Source: Brucella pituitosa (GTDB taxonomy: Bacteria; Pseudomonadota; Alphaproteobacteria; Rhizobiales; Rhizobiaceae). Taken from it: DNA of 64,000 nucleotides. The notes under the pieces were generated by a model that was not told where the DNA came from, did not search any database, and was given only the letters and a program-made list of their open reading frames with translations. The DNA is taken from assembly GCF_003049685.1 (NCBI RefSeq), contig NZ_PYSY02000001.1, forward strand, positions 124,001 to 188,000. The letters run 5' to 3'. Shown piece by piece: positions 17,943-26,527 of the stretch; positions within the stretch are counted from its first letter, which is position 1; each line of letters opens with the position of its first letter. A program made the position numbers and the translations under genes.

Positions 17943-18989
17943 ATGAACAAGATGATTTCCTCGACCGCAGCGCTCGCAATTGCTGCAGTATTGTCGGTTT
18001 CCGCTGCGAATGCGCGCGATCAGATTCAGGTTTCCGGTTCCTCGACCGTTCTGCCTTATGCCAAGATCGTTGCAGAAACCTTTGGCGAAACCTATCCTAA
18101 CTTCAAGACGCCGGTTATTGAATCGGGCGGCTCTGGTGCAGGCATCAAGGAATTCTGCAAGGGCGTCGGTGAAAACACCATCGATATCGCCAATGCATCG
18201 CGCGCCATGAAGGGCACTGAACTCAAGTCTTGCATCGACGCTGGCGTCAAGGAAGTTCAGGAAGTTCGTTTCGGCTATGACGGCATCGTATTTGCAACCG
18301 ATGCGAACGGCCCAGATTGGAAACTTGCTCCAGTTGACGTTTACAAGGCTCTTGCTGCCAAGCTCGTCGTAGACGGCAAGCTGGTTGACAATCCAAACAC
18401 CAAGTGGAACCAGGTCAATGCAGACCTGCCAGATTGGGATATCACTGCTTACATCCCCGGCGAAAAGCACGGCACGCGTGAAGTTTTCGAAGAAAAGCTT
18501 CTTGCTGACGGCTGCAAAGAATCGGGCGCTCTCGACGAAATCAAGAAGACCGGTCTCGATGACAAGGCTTCGGCTGCGGCCTGTATCGCTGTTCGTAAAG
18601 ACGGCAAGGCTGTCGATATTGATGGCGACTACAGCGAAACGCTGGCTCGCATCGACTCCAACAAGCAGGGCGTTGGCGTTTTCGGTCTCTACTTCTTCGA
18701 AAACAATGCTGACAAGCTGAAGGTCGCAACCGTCAGCGGCGTCAAGCCATCGGCTGAAACCGTTGCTTCGGGCGAATATCCAGTTTCGCGCCCGCTGTTC
18801 TTCTACGTGAAGAAGGCTCACCTTGGCGTCATTCCGGGTCTCAAGGAATATGTTGACTTCTTCCTGTCCGAACAGATGGTCGGCCCAGAAGGCCCACTTG
18901 CTGAATACGGTCTGGTTCCGGCTCCGGATGCAGAACGTGAAGCACAGCGCACTGCCTTCACCGAAGGCAAGCTGATGGAAGCCAAGTAA
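17943..18989 (+). CDS. pstS: Periplasmic phosphate-binding protein PstS
   Basis: High-affinity phosphate receptor of the PstSCAB ABC importer; 348 residues. Signal peptide at about 1-25 (MNKMISSTAALAIAAVLSVS, cleavage after AANA). The mature protein opens RDQIQVSGSSTVLPYAKIVA and carries the phosphate-binding loops GSSTVLPY, ESGGSGAGIKEFC and IANASRAMK. Start at ATG 17943; an in-frame start ten codons earlier is poorly placed. It lies directly behind the triple PHO box and is followed by pstC after 153 bp. Confidence 0.97.
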   Translation: MNKMISSTAALAIAAVLSVSAANARDQIQVSGSSTVLPYAKIVAETFGETYPNFKTPVIESGGSGAGIKEFCKGVGENTIDIANASRAMKGTELKSCIDAGVKEVQEVRFGYDGIVFATDANGPDWKLAPVDVYKALAAKLVVDGKLVDNPNTKWNQVNADLPDWDITAYIPGEKHGTREVFEEKLLADGCKESGALDEIKKTGLDDKASAAACIAVRKDGKAVDIDGDYSETLARIDSNKQGVGVFGLYFFENNADKLKVATVSGVKPSAETVASGEYPVSRPLFFYVKKAHLGVIPGLKEYVDFFLSEQMVGPEGPLAEYGLVPAPDAEREAQRTAFTEGKLMEAK

Positions 18990-19142
18990 GCTTTGATCTG
19001 TGGAATGTGGGGAGGACTTCTTCCCACATTCTTCCTCTTTTGCGCTGGTCGGATAAGACAGGCGCATTCGCGTGGAAATGGCTGGTTGCAACTGTGCATG
19101 AAAAGCTGTCTTCACATTTTTTGGGGCAACCGGGGAAATTGA

Positions 19143-20636
19143 ATGTCCTTCTTTCTGGTTCTCGTCAGTGTCGTCGCAATCGGACTGATCGGATTCTTCA
19201 TAGGTCGACAGCGTGCCGTTGCAATTGACAAGGCTCAGCCTGCTGTCAGTTCAGGCGTCGCCACAGAGAAAATGCATTCCCGCCCGCTTTATCATGGCTG
19301 GTGGGTTTTCCTCGTTTCCGCATTGCCCGCAATTCTGTTTCTCGCGGTCTGGGCGGTTGGTACATCGGTTTATCTCGATCATACGGCAACAGCTCGTATG
19401 CCGGCTGCTGTCGAAGATGGCTCGTTTTCCGAGCGCAGCCTGCAGCTTGGTATGATCCGCAGCCTTGCAGGCGGTCTCGACAAACTGACGCCTGCTGAAA
19501 TCGACAGTTTCCCGCAGACTTATAAGGAAGCACGTGACGTGCTCGGTTCAAAGGGCGTAGCGCTCGCGACCGAAGGGCAGGACTATATGGTTCCTGTCGC
19601 CCTTTTCCTGGAAAAAGCGAATAAAATCTCTCATACGCTCGGCAGCGCCGTCGCAATGATTATTGCGATTGCCGGTCTGATTTTTGGTCTCTCCGGTATC
19701 AAGCGCCGTACGCGTGCCCGTAACAATGTCGAGCGCATCGTGTTGTGGGGCCTGATCGCTGCTTCCGGTATTGCCATCCTGACGACGATCGGGATCGTGT
19801 TCTCTGTTCTGTTCCAGACTGTGAGCTTCTTCCAGTCAATCGCGCCGATGGACTTCTTCTTCGGCACAGTCTGGGACCCGCGCTTTGCAGCTGCCGGTTC
19901 AGGCGGTGAAGTCGGCCAGTTCGGTCTGATCCCGCTGCTCGCTGGTACGCTTTACATTGCTCTGGTTGCAATGCTCTTTGCTGTGCCGGTTGGCCTGTTC
20001 TCCGCCATCTATATGGCTGAATATGCATCACCTCGCGTGCGTACTGTGGTCAAGCCGCTGCTTGAACTTCTGGCCGGTATTCCGACCATCGTCTACGGCT
20101 TCTTCGCACTCATAACGGTTGGCCCATTCCTGCGCGATCTCTCGATGGCAATCGCTGGCGGTCAGGGCTTCATCATGGCGCAGAGCGTGCTAACCGCCGG
20201 TCTCGTCATGGGCGTGATGCTGATCCCGTTCGTGTCGTCGCTGTCTGACGATATCATTACATCGGTCCCGCGCTCGCTGCGTGACGGCTCGCTCGGCCTT
20301 GGTGCAACACGTTCCGAAACGATCAAGCGGGTTGTTCTGCCAGCTGCACTTCCCGGCATCGTCGGTGCACTTCTGATGACGGCTTCGCGTGCGATTGGTG
20401 AAACCATGATCGTGGTACTCGCAGCTGGTGTTGCAGCCCGCCTGACAGCCAATCCATTTGAAGCCATGACCACCATCACGGTCAAGATCGTCAACCAGCT
20501 GACCGGTGACCTTGAATTCGACTCGCCGCAGACGCTCGTTGCCTTTGCGCTGGGTATCACCCTCTTCGTCCTGACGCTGATCATGAACATCTTTGCGCTC
20601 TACATCGTTCGCAAGTACCGGGAGCAGTACGAATAA
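19143..20636 (+). CDS. pstC: Phosphate ABC transporter permease PstC
   Basis: Inner membrane permease of the phosphate importer. 497 residues, far longer than the E. coli protein (about 320), because of an N-terminal membrane segment (FFLVLVSVVAIGLIGFFIGR), a second one near 45-65, and a long periplasmic stretch before the permease core. The core carries the ABC permease (EAA) loop in SLRDGSLGLGATRSETIKRV, and LLELLAGIPTIVYGFFALIT is typical of PstC. It overlaps pstA by one base (TAATG), which implies translational coupling. Confidence 0.96.
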   Translation: MSFFLVLVSVVAIGLIGFFIGRQRAVAIDKAQPAVSSGVATEKMHSRPLYHGWWVFLVSALPAILFLAVWAVGTSVYLDHTATARMPAAVEDGSFSERSLQLGMIRSLAGGLDKLTPAEIDSFPQTYKEARDVLGSKGVALATEGQDYMVPVALFLEKANKISHTLGSAVAMIIAIAGLIFGLSGIKRRTRARNNVERIVLWGLIAASGIAILTTIGIVFSVLFQTVSFFQSIAPMDFFFGTVWDPRFAAAGSGGEVGQFGLIPLLAGTLYIALVAMLFAVPVGLFSAIYMAEYASPRVRTVVKPLLELLAGIPTIVYGFFALITVGPFLRDLSMAIAGGQGFIMAQSVLTAGLVMGVMLIPFVSSLSDDIITSVPRSLRDGSLGLGATRSETIKRVVLPAALPGIVGALLMTASRAIGETMIVVLAAGVAARLTANPFEAMTTITVKIVNQLTGDLEFDSPQTLVAFALGITLFVLTLIMNIFALYIVRKYREQYE

Positions 20637-21955
20637 TGACCGATTCAACTTTCAATGCTGCTGGGAATGCCGTGGCAACGCCCCAGCGCCGCGATATCGG
20701 AATCAAGCGTCGCTACGCCGCTGAACGTCGCTTCCGTCTCTATGGCATTGTTGCCATTGCGATCGGTGTGTTCTTCCTCTGCGCGCTTCTGTTCTCGGTC
20801 TTTTCCAAGGGCTATACCGCTTTCGGACAAACAACGATCTATCTGCCGGTCAAGCTTGACGAACAGGTTATCGATCCAGGCAACAAGCGTGCGACCGATC
20901 CGAATGTACTGATCACCGCCAACTATCCGCTTCTGGTTCGCAATGCTTTGGCTGAAAAGCTCGGCGTTCCAACCACGGATCGCGCGCAATTGCGTGAAAT
21001 CGGGCGCTTCTTCTCTGATGGTGTTCGTGTTCAGCTTCGCCAGATGGTGATGGACAACCCATCGCTGATCGGCACCACGCAGACGGTCCCGGTTCTGGCT
21101 GCTGCTGATATCGACTCGGCCTATAAGGGGCAGATTGATCTTTCGGTCGCAGAAGCAAACCGCAAGGTTTCTGATCGTCAGGTCGCCTGGATGAAGACGC
21201 TGACCGATGAAGGCATCATGAGCCAGGCTTTCAACTGGGGGCTGTTCACCAATGGTGCTTCCAGTCGTCCGGAAACTTCCGGTCTGGGTGTGGCACTGGT
21301 GGGCTCCTTCTACATGATGCTGATCGTGCTGGTTCTTGCACTGCCTATCGGTGTAGCTGCGTCGATCTATCTTGAAGAGTTTGCCAAGAAGAACCGTCTT
21401 ACGGATCTCATCGAAGTCAACATCAACAATCTGGCTGCAGTGCCGTCGATTGTGTTTGGTCTGCTTGGTCTTGCGGTCTTCATCAATTTCTTCAATCTGC
21501 CGCGCTCCGCATCGATTGTCGGTGGTCTGGTGCTGACATTGATGACGCTTCCAACGATCATCATCGCGACACGTTCCGCTCTTCGCGCCGTGCCGCCATC
21601 GATCCGCGCCGCAGCTTTAGGCCTTGGTGCATCGAAGACGCAGATGGTGTTTCACCATGTGTTGCCTCTCGCAGCACCGGGCATTCTGACCGGAACAATT
21701 ATTGGTCTTGCTCAGGCGTTGGGTGAAACAGCACCGCTACTTCTGATCGGTATGGTGGCCTTCGTTGCCAATATGCCTGCAACGCCGATGGACCCGGCCA
21801 CCGCTCTGCCTGTGCAAATCTTTATGTGGGCGAATGAAGCTGAGCGTGCCTTTGTGGAACGGACATCAGGCGCTATTATCGTCCTGCTTCTGTTCCTGGC
21901 CGTTATGAATATTGCAGCAATTATTCTGCGCCGCCGCTTTGAGCGCCGCTGGTAA
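20636..21955 (+). CDS. pstA: Phosphate ABC transporter permease PstA
   Basis: Second permease of the phosphate importer, 439 residues, again long for the family. A cytosolic N-terminus is followed by one membrane segment ([20 protein letters not shown]) and a large periplasmic region to about residue 215; the permease core follows ([20 protein letters not shown]) with the EAA loop [20 protein letters not shown]. The enlarged periplasmic region parallels that in PstC and is common to alphaproteobacterial Pst systems as far as I recall. It is followed by pstB after 11 bp. Confidence 0.96.
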   Translation: MTDSTFNAAGNAVATPQRRDIGIKRRYAAERRFRLYGIVAIAIGVFFLCALLFSVFSKGYTAFGQTTIYLPVKLDEQVIDPGNKRATDPNVLITANYPLLVRNALAEKLGVPTTDRAQLREIGRFFSDGVRVQLRQMVMDNPSLIGTTQTVPVLAAADIDSAYKGQIDLSVAEANRKVSDRQVAWMKTLTDEGIMSQAFNWGLFTNGASSRPETSGLGVALVGSFYMMLIVLVLALPIGVAASIYLEEFAKKNRLTDLIEVNINNLAAVPSIVFGLLGLAVFINFFNLPRSASIVGGLVLTLMTLPTIIIATRSALRAVPPSIRAAALGLGASKTQMVFHHVLPLAAPGILTGTIIGLAQALGETAPLLLIGMVAFVANMPATPMDPATALPVQIFMWANEAERAFVERTSGAIIVLLLFLAVMNIAAIILRRRFERRW

Positions 21956-21966
21956 ACGGGAGAGAA

Positions 21967-22791
21967 ATGATGAATCTCATGACTGAACGATCTCTCGAGA
22001 AAGCCGTAGGAGAAAAGATGAACGCCAACGCCCCCTCCATAAAGATGCGCGGCGACAAGGTCTGCGTGTTTTATGGCGAGAAACAGGCTCTGTTCGAAGT
22101 CGATCTGGATGTTCCGGAAAAGATGGTTACAGCGCTTATCGGTCCTTCGGGCTGCGGCAAGTCTACATTCCTGCGTTCGCTCAATCGCATGAACGACACG
22201 ATTGAAGGCTGCCGTATCGTAGGCAATATCACGCTCGACAACGAAGACATTTACGATCCGAAGATCGACGTGGTTGAATTGCGTGCCCGTGTCGGCATGG
22301 TGTTTCAGAAGCCAAATCCATTTCCGAAGTCGATCTTCGAGAACGTGGCTTATGGCCCGCGTATCCACGGTCTGGCACGCAACAAGACCGATCTCGAAGA
22401 GATCGTCGTAACCAGCCTCAAGAAGGCCAGCCTCTTTGAAGAGGTCAAGGATCGTCTTCACGATGCCGGAACCGGTCTTTCCGGTGGTCAGCAGCAGCGT
22501 CTGTGCATTGCACGTGCGATTGCAGTCAGCCCGGAAGTCATCCTGATGGATGAGCCGTGCTCGGCGCTTGATCCGATTGCGACGGCCAAGGTTGAGGAGC
22601 TGATCGACGAGCTGCGCCAGAACTACACGATCGTCATCGTCACGCACTCCATGCAGCAGGCCGCTCGCGTTTCACAGCGCACCGCCATGTTCCACCTGGG
22701 CAATCTGGTGGAAGTGGGTGACACGGATGTGATGTTCACGGCACCGACCGAGAAGCGCACTCAGGACTATATCACCGGTCGCTTTGGTTAA
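21967..22791 (+). CDS. pstB: Phosphate ABC transporter ATPase PstB
   Basis: ATP-binding subunit that powers phosphate import; cytosolic face of PstCA. 274 residues. Walker [10 protein letters not shown] at 59-67, Q loop [20 protein letters not shown], signature [14 protein letters not shown], Walker [14 protein letters not shown] and the H-loop [12 protein letters not shown]. Starts at ATG 21967 behind GGGAGAG; a later ATG at 22018 would still keep the whole ABC domain. Confidence 0.98.
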   Translation: MMNLMTERSLEKAVGEKMNANAPSIKMRGDKVCVFYGEKQALFEVDLDVPEKMVTALIGPSGCGKSTFLRSLNRMNDTIEGCRIVGNITLDNEDIYDPKIDVVELRARVGMVFQKPNPFPKSIFENVAYGPRIHGLARNKTDLEEIVVTSLKKASLFEEVKDRLHDAGTGLSGGQQQRLCIARAIAVSPEVILMDEPCSALDPIATAKVEELIDELRQNYTIVIVTHSMQQAARVSQRTAMFHLGNLVEVGDTDVMFTAPTEKRTQDYITGRFG

Positions 22792-22857
22792 CATTTCAGC
22801 AGAAGCAGGAACCATCTTCGGTTTCGCTTCCCTGTAATCCTTACTTCGAGGTCTATT

Positions 22858-23580
22858 ATGGCGTCTCAGCATACCGTTACCGCTTACGACGAAGAACTGC
22901 AGTTCCTGACCCATAAGATCGCTGAAATGGGCGGTCATGCGGAACGTATGGTCGAGCAGTCCGTTGCAGCGATTGTCAACGCCGACAATGCGCTTGCTCA
23001 GCGCGTTATCTCCGATGATCTCATCCTTGATGCAAGCGAGCGTGAGATTGACGACAAGGCCGTCATGATCATCGCAAAGCGCCAGCCTATGGCTGTCGAT
23101 CTTCGTGAAATCATCGGCTCGATCCGCATATCGGCCGATCTGGAACGCGTGGGCGATCTTGGCAAAAACATTGCCAAGCGCGTTGCCGCCGTCTCGGAAT
23201 CGCGCCAGCCGGTCAAGCTCTATCGTGGACTTGAAACACTGGCTGAACTCGCTCTGACCCAGCTCAAAGACGTGCTCGATGCCTATGCAACGCGCTCGGT
23301 ACAGCAGATCAATGTTGTTCGCGATCGCGATGATGAAATCGATTCCATGTACACCTCGCTGTTCCGCGAGTTGCTCACCTATATGATGGAAGATCCGCGC
23401 AACATTTCAGCCTGCACGCATCTTCTGTTCTGCGCAAAGAATATTGAGCGCATTGGCGATCATGCAACCAACATTGCCGAGACGGTCTATTACATCGTGA
23501 CCGGCCTGCAAATGCCTGCGGAACGCCCAAAAGAAGACCTGAGCCACGGTATCGTCGTGGACGAGGCGCGTAAATCCTGA
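22858..23580 (+). CDS. phoU: Phosphate signalling protein PhoU
   Basis: Negative regulator linking the Pst transporter to the PhoR-PhoB two-component system; 240 residues, cytosolic. Two PhoU three-helix repeats are visible, at about 15-105 and 115-205, each with the metal-cluster motif: DLREIIGSIRISADLERVGD in the first and CTHLLFCAKNIERIGDHATN in the second. Its place after pstB is typical. Confidence 0.97.
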   Translation: MASQHTVTAYDEELQFLTHKIAEMGGHAERMVEQSVAAIVNADNALAQRVISDDLILDASEREIDDKAVMIIAKRQPMAVDLREIIGSIRISADLERVGDLGKNIAKRVAAVSESRQPVKLYRGLETLAELALTQLKDVLDAYATRSVQQINVVRDRDDEIDSMYTSLFRELLTYMMEDPRNISACTHLLFCAKNIERIGDHATNIAETVYYIVTGLQMPAERPKEDLSHGIVVDEARKS

Positions 23581-23702
23581 TGGTATTTTGCGCTGCATCA
23601 TTGCGGCGCAAAATCTCTGCATGTGTAAGAATAGCGCGGCGGCACGCGGTCGACGGGGGGACTGTATCTTCTGCGCTCTAAATTCTGGATAGGAAATACT
23701 GG

Positions 23703-24389
23703 ATGTCACAGGCACCCAAGATTGCTGTGGTTGAAGACGAAGAAGCCCTGAGCGTACTCTTGCGTTACAATCTGGAAGCAGAAGGTTATCAGGTCGATGC
23801 GATGCTGCGCGGCGATGAAGCCGAAATCACGCTTCGCGAAAACGTACCGGATCTGCTTATTCTGGACTGGATGCTTCCTGGTGTATCGGGGATCGAACTT
23901 TGCCGTCGTCTGCGTCAATGGCCGGAAACCGAGCGTCTGCCGATCATCATGCTGACTGCGCGTGGCGAAGAAAGCGAACGTGTCCGTGGCCTGAGTGTGG
24001 GTGCTGACGATTATGTCGTAAAGCCCTTCTCGACACCGGAACTGCTTGCGCGGGTGAAAGCCATGCTGCGCCGTGCCAATCCCAGCGTTCTCTCGCATGT
24101 GCTCAAGGTTGGGGATCTGGTGCTCGACCGTCAGCAGCACCGTGTCTATCGCAAGGAAAAGGAAGTCCGCCTCGGACCCACAGAATTCCGCTTGCTTGAA
24201 TATTTCATGATGTCACCGGGCCGTGTCTTCTCCCGGAGCCAGTTGCTCGATGGTGTCTGGGGCCCGGATATCTATGTCGACGACCGCACGGTCGACGTGC
24301 ATGTGGGACGTTTGCGCAAGGCGATCAATGTCGGGCGCGCACTCGATCCAATTCGCACGGTGCGTGGCGCAGGCTACTCATTCGGGTGA
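23703..24389 (+). CDS. phoB: Phosphate response regulator PhoB
   Basis: OmpR-type response regulator, 228 residues. Receiver domain with acidic pocket EDEE (11-14), phospho-acceptor Asp55 in LLILDWMLPG and Lys107 in YVVKPFS; C-terminal winged helix from about 130 with the recognition region DRTVDVHVGRLRKAI. It should bind the triple PHO box ahead of pstS in this window and so autoregulate the cluster. The kinase gene phoR is not adjacent on either side. Confidence 0.97.
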   Translation: MSQAPKIAVVEDEEALSVLLRYNLEAEGYQVDAMLRGDEAEITLRENVPDLLILDWMLPGVSGIELCRRLRQWPETERLPIIMLTARGEESERVRGLSVGADDYVVKPFSTPELLARVKAMLRRANPSVLSHVLKVGDLVLDRQQHRVYRKEKEVRLGPTEFRLLEYFMMSPGRVFSRSQLLDGVWGPDIYVDDRTVDVHVGRLRKAINVGRALDPIRTVRGAGYSFG

Positions 24390-24420
24390 TCAAATCTCGA
24401 CTTGCAGAACGTCTCAGAAG

Positions 24421-24453
24421 CGGTCCGTTACTGAAAATGTGACGGGCCGTTTT
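24421..24453 (+). terminator. Rho-independent terminator after phoB
   Basis: 11-bp stem CGGTCCGTTAC (24421-24431) with GTGACGGGCCG (24439-24449), two G-U pairs, loop TGAAAAT, then TTTT. It closes the pst-pho unit. Confidence 0.75.
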
Positions 24454-24929
24454 GCATGAAGGGAGCGAACGGCGCGACTCAGCATTCGGACCTGCGATTC
24501 GGTGATGTTGCCCAAATCTGTACCAAAAACGGTCAATATCACGCGATGTTACATCAATCGTGACAAAGTTGAATAAGCCTTGAAATCGGCGTCAAAAACA
24601 GCATCTGAAAAGTCAAAAAAGATGGCTGCGTAAAATCTTGAAACATCAGTGAAATAAGGCAGCGATGTGGCCTGTATTTCAGCAAATTGAATCGCGTTAA
24701 ATCAATAACTTATAAGATTTGCTAAATCACGTTAAGGATTTGTTAATAAATTTAAGGGGTTTGTGGGGAAAATTCAACTTTGGATTCGGGTTCGATTGGC
24801 CACCGTTTTGGTGGCTTTGTCATTTTAGGAATTTGACCGTTCGCCTTTTTTTGGCCTAAAAATTCCAAAACCTTGAATGCAATGAGTGACAGCAGAACGT
24901 TTATTATTTGATTTTCGTTCTATTTGGCT
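24454..24929. other. AT-rich gap between phoB and the SleB-like gene
   Basis: About 480 bp with no supportable ORF. It holds the candidate CtrA box at 24732 and a small hairpin, GCCACC (24799-24804) with GGTGGC (24810-24815), followed by TTTGTCATTTT. That hairpin looks like a weak terminator and could mark the end of a short RNA; no promoter for one is clear. Confidence 0.5.
24732..24746. promoter_or_regulatory. Candidate CtrA box upstream of the SleB-type hydrolase
   Basis: TTAAGGATTTGTTAA, exact TTAA-N7-TTAA, in AT-rich DNA about 340 bp before the SleB-like gene. The distance is long for a promoter element, so a leader or an intervening transcript would be needed. Confidence 0.4.
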
Positions 24930-25003
24930 GGAGCGCCGGGTGTCTCAATTGGATGCACAAAGGCTGCTCTGTTAGTTCAAATCTGCTGCATAGTTTTATG
25001 CAG
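24930..25003. repeat. Mosaic palindromic repeat locus 5 (diverged type A plus type B)
   Basis: Diverged type A unit from 24930 (GGAGCG, then GTGTCTCAATTGGATGCACA, then GCTGCTCT), followed by a short type B palindrome CTGCATA-GTTT-TATGCAG at 24986-25003. The A-then-B order is the same as in locus 13. Confidence 0.65.
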
Positions 25004-25089
25004 TGGCACCACAGCCAGGTTTCAAACGCCTTTTGCGGGGCGGAGGCCGGGTTGGATCAATTAAGGGTCCTAACGATGAGACTGAGCCG

Positions 25090-26040
25090 TTGACGCGCGC
25101 TGCTAAGTGGAAACTGCCCGTTATCCTCGGGCTTCTGGTTGCTCCATTTGTGGTGACAGGTTGCACGACGACCGGAGGCACAGCCAAGACCAAATCCGAT
25201 AAGACGGCGGCGGTCAGCCACGTCAAGTCGGTCAATGGCGTTAAGACTTTCACCTATACCGCCAGAGACCGTGAATGTCTTGAACGTGCGATGTTCTTTG
25301 AATCGAACCGTTCAAGCCCCGATGGCCTGATGGCCGTCGGTACTGTTGTCATGAACCGTCTCGCATCCGGCAGCTATCCGGATACGATCTGTGGTGTTGT
25401 GGGCCAGAAGAACCAGTTTGCGCCGGGCGTTCTGAGCCGCAAGATGAATTCCAGGGCAATGCCAGATGTTCAGGCAGCGGCTGATTCCATTCTCAAGGGC
25501 AAGCGTCACCCTTCCTTGAAGAACTCCATGTTCTTCCACACAGCTGGCCTCAAGTTCCCATACCGCAACATGCATTACGTGCTGGTTGCGGGTGGAAACT
25601 CTTTCTACGAAAAGCGTGGCCGTGATGGCGAGCTGGAGAATCCGGTTCCACAGACCCCTTACAATCTGGCCTATGCTTCCACACCACAGGCACCATCCAT
25701 GCCAGAAGGTCCGTTCTACAACGTAACTGATCAGCAGGATGCCACTGTTCCACAGGCACAGCCAACAGTGCAGGTTGCGTTGGCTGAAGCAGCAAAGACG
25801 ACTGAAACTCAGCAGAATGGCGGCGTGGGTCCGCAGGCCCGTGGTGACCGTCTGGCGACGCTTCCTGTGAAGCCTGCTGAAAAGCCGGCGCTGACGCAGG
25901 TGGCGAGCTACCAGCCAACATTTGATGAAACGGCTCCAGCGGTGGAAAACGTATCTCTCGGCTACACAGCCGATAAGAAGCATGTTGATGCAATCGGTGC
26001 GATGCTTCTGTCGCAGGAGCGTCCGGAATCTCCGCTTTAA
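25090..26040 (+). CDS. SleB-type cell wall hydrolase, predicted lipoprotein
   Basis: Envelope protein with a SleB/CwlJ (Hydrolase_2) domain, predicted to cut peptidoglycan. From the TTG at 25090 the product is 316 residues: signal peptide MTRAAKWKLPVILGLLVAPF with lipobox VVTGC, a short linker, then the hydrolase domain with the catalytic-type Glu in RAMFFESNRSSPDGLMAVGT and HTAGLKFPYRNMHYV. The C-terminal third is low-complexity and probably disordered. A GTG at 25003 would add 29 polar residues before the signal peptide and sits in a repeat, so I prefer TTG. A five-codon minicistron (ATG at 25075, behind AAGGG) ends on this TTG. Confidence 0.85.
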   Translation: MTRAAKWKLPVILGLLVAPFVVTGCTTTGGTAKTKSDKTAAVSHVKSVNGVKTFTYTARDRECLERAMFFESNRSSPDGLMAVGTVVMNRLASGSYPDTICGVVGQKNQFAPGVLSRKMNSRAMPDVQAAADSILKGKRHPSLKNSMFFHTAGLKFPYRNMHYVLVAGGNSFYEKRGRDGELENPVPQTPYNLAYASTPQAPSMPEGPFYNVTDQQDATVPQAQPTVQVALAEAAKTTETQQNGGVGPQARGDRLATLPVKPAEKPALTQVASYQPTFDETAPAVENVSLGYTADKKHVDAIGAMLLSQERPESPL

Positions 26041-26057
26041 AAGTGACTTTGCTAGAC

Positions 26058-26086
26058 AAAAAAGCGCCCCGAAAGGGCGCTTTTTT
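26058..26086. terminator. Bidirectional terminator between the SleB-like and small lipoprotein genes
   Basis: Stem GCGCCC (26064-26069) with GGGCGC (26075-26080), loop CGAAA, flanked by six A and six T. It works for both converging genes. Confidence 0.92.
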
Positions 26087-26119
26087 ATTGCTCGGCCTGA
26101 TTATTACTTGGCCTGTCTG

Positions 26120-26392
26120 TTACTTGGCCTGAACAGGCACTGGTCGATAAACCGGTTGATAGATGACCATCGGTGTGTCGTAGAAATCGGCACGGTTCTG
26201 CCAGGCGCGGCGATCTGCTCTGCGGTCGAGATCAAGCTGCAACAGGCAGTTGGAAAATGCATCGGATTTTTGTTTGAAACCATAGCTGCGGCAGGTTTGT
26301 TCATCTGCGGCGCGGCGCTGTTCCGGAGTCATGGTTTGACAACCTGCAAGCAGGCCCGCCAGACCAAGGATAATAAGCACGCTCTTCTTCAT
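26120..26392 (-). CDS. Small hypothetical lipoprotein
   Basis: 90 residues. The N-terminus MKKSVLIILGLAGLLAGC is an ideal lipoprotein signal, with lipobox LLAGC and modified Cys18. The mature part has TPEQRRAADEQTCRSYGF, a Cys pair (Cys34 and Cys49) that could form a disulfide, and a Tyr/Pro-rich tail (MVIYQPVYRPVPVQAK). I do not recognise a named family; similar small secreted proteins are common in Brucellaceae. The start is the ATG at 26392; the longer in-frame extension runs antisense through the aminopeptidase gene and is a shadow. Confidence 0.85.
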   Translation of the reverse strand: MKKSVLIILGLAGLLAGCQTMTPEQRRAADEQTCRSYGFKQKSDAFSNCLLQLDLDRRADRRAWQNRADFYDTPMVIYQPVYRPVPVQAK

Positions 26393-26527
26393 AGCCGTTG
26401 CTCTCGTAACATAAAAATTTCTATCGACCGCTCCATTAATATAACGCAGTGGCAGGAAAAAGCGTGGTGAAATTAAGTCATCTGATAGACTGCCACTGAT
26501 TCTTTCAAACACGAGGCTTGCAGCCAT

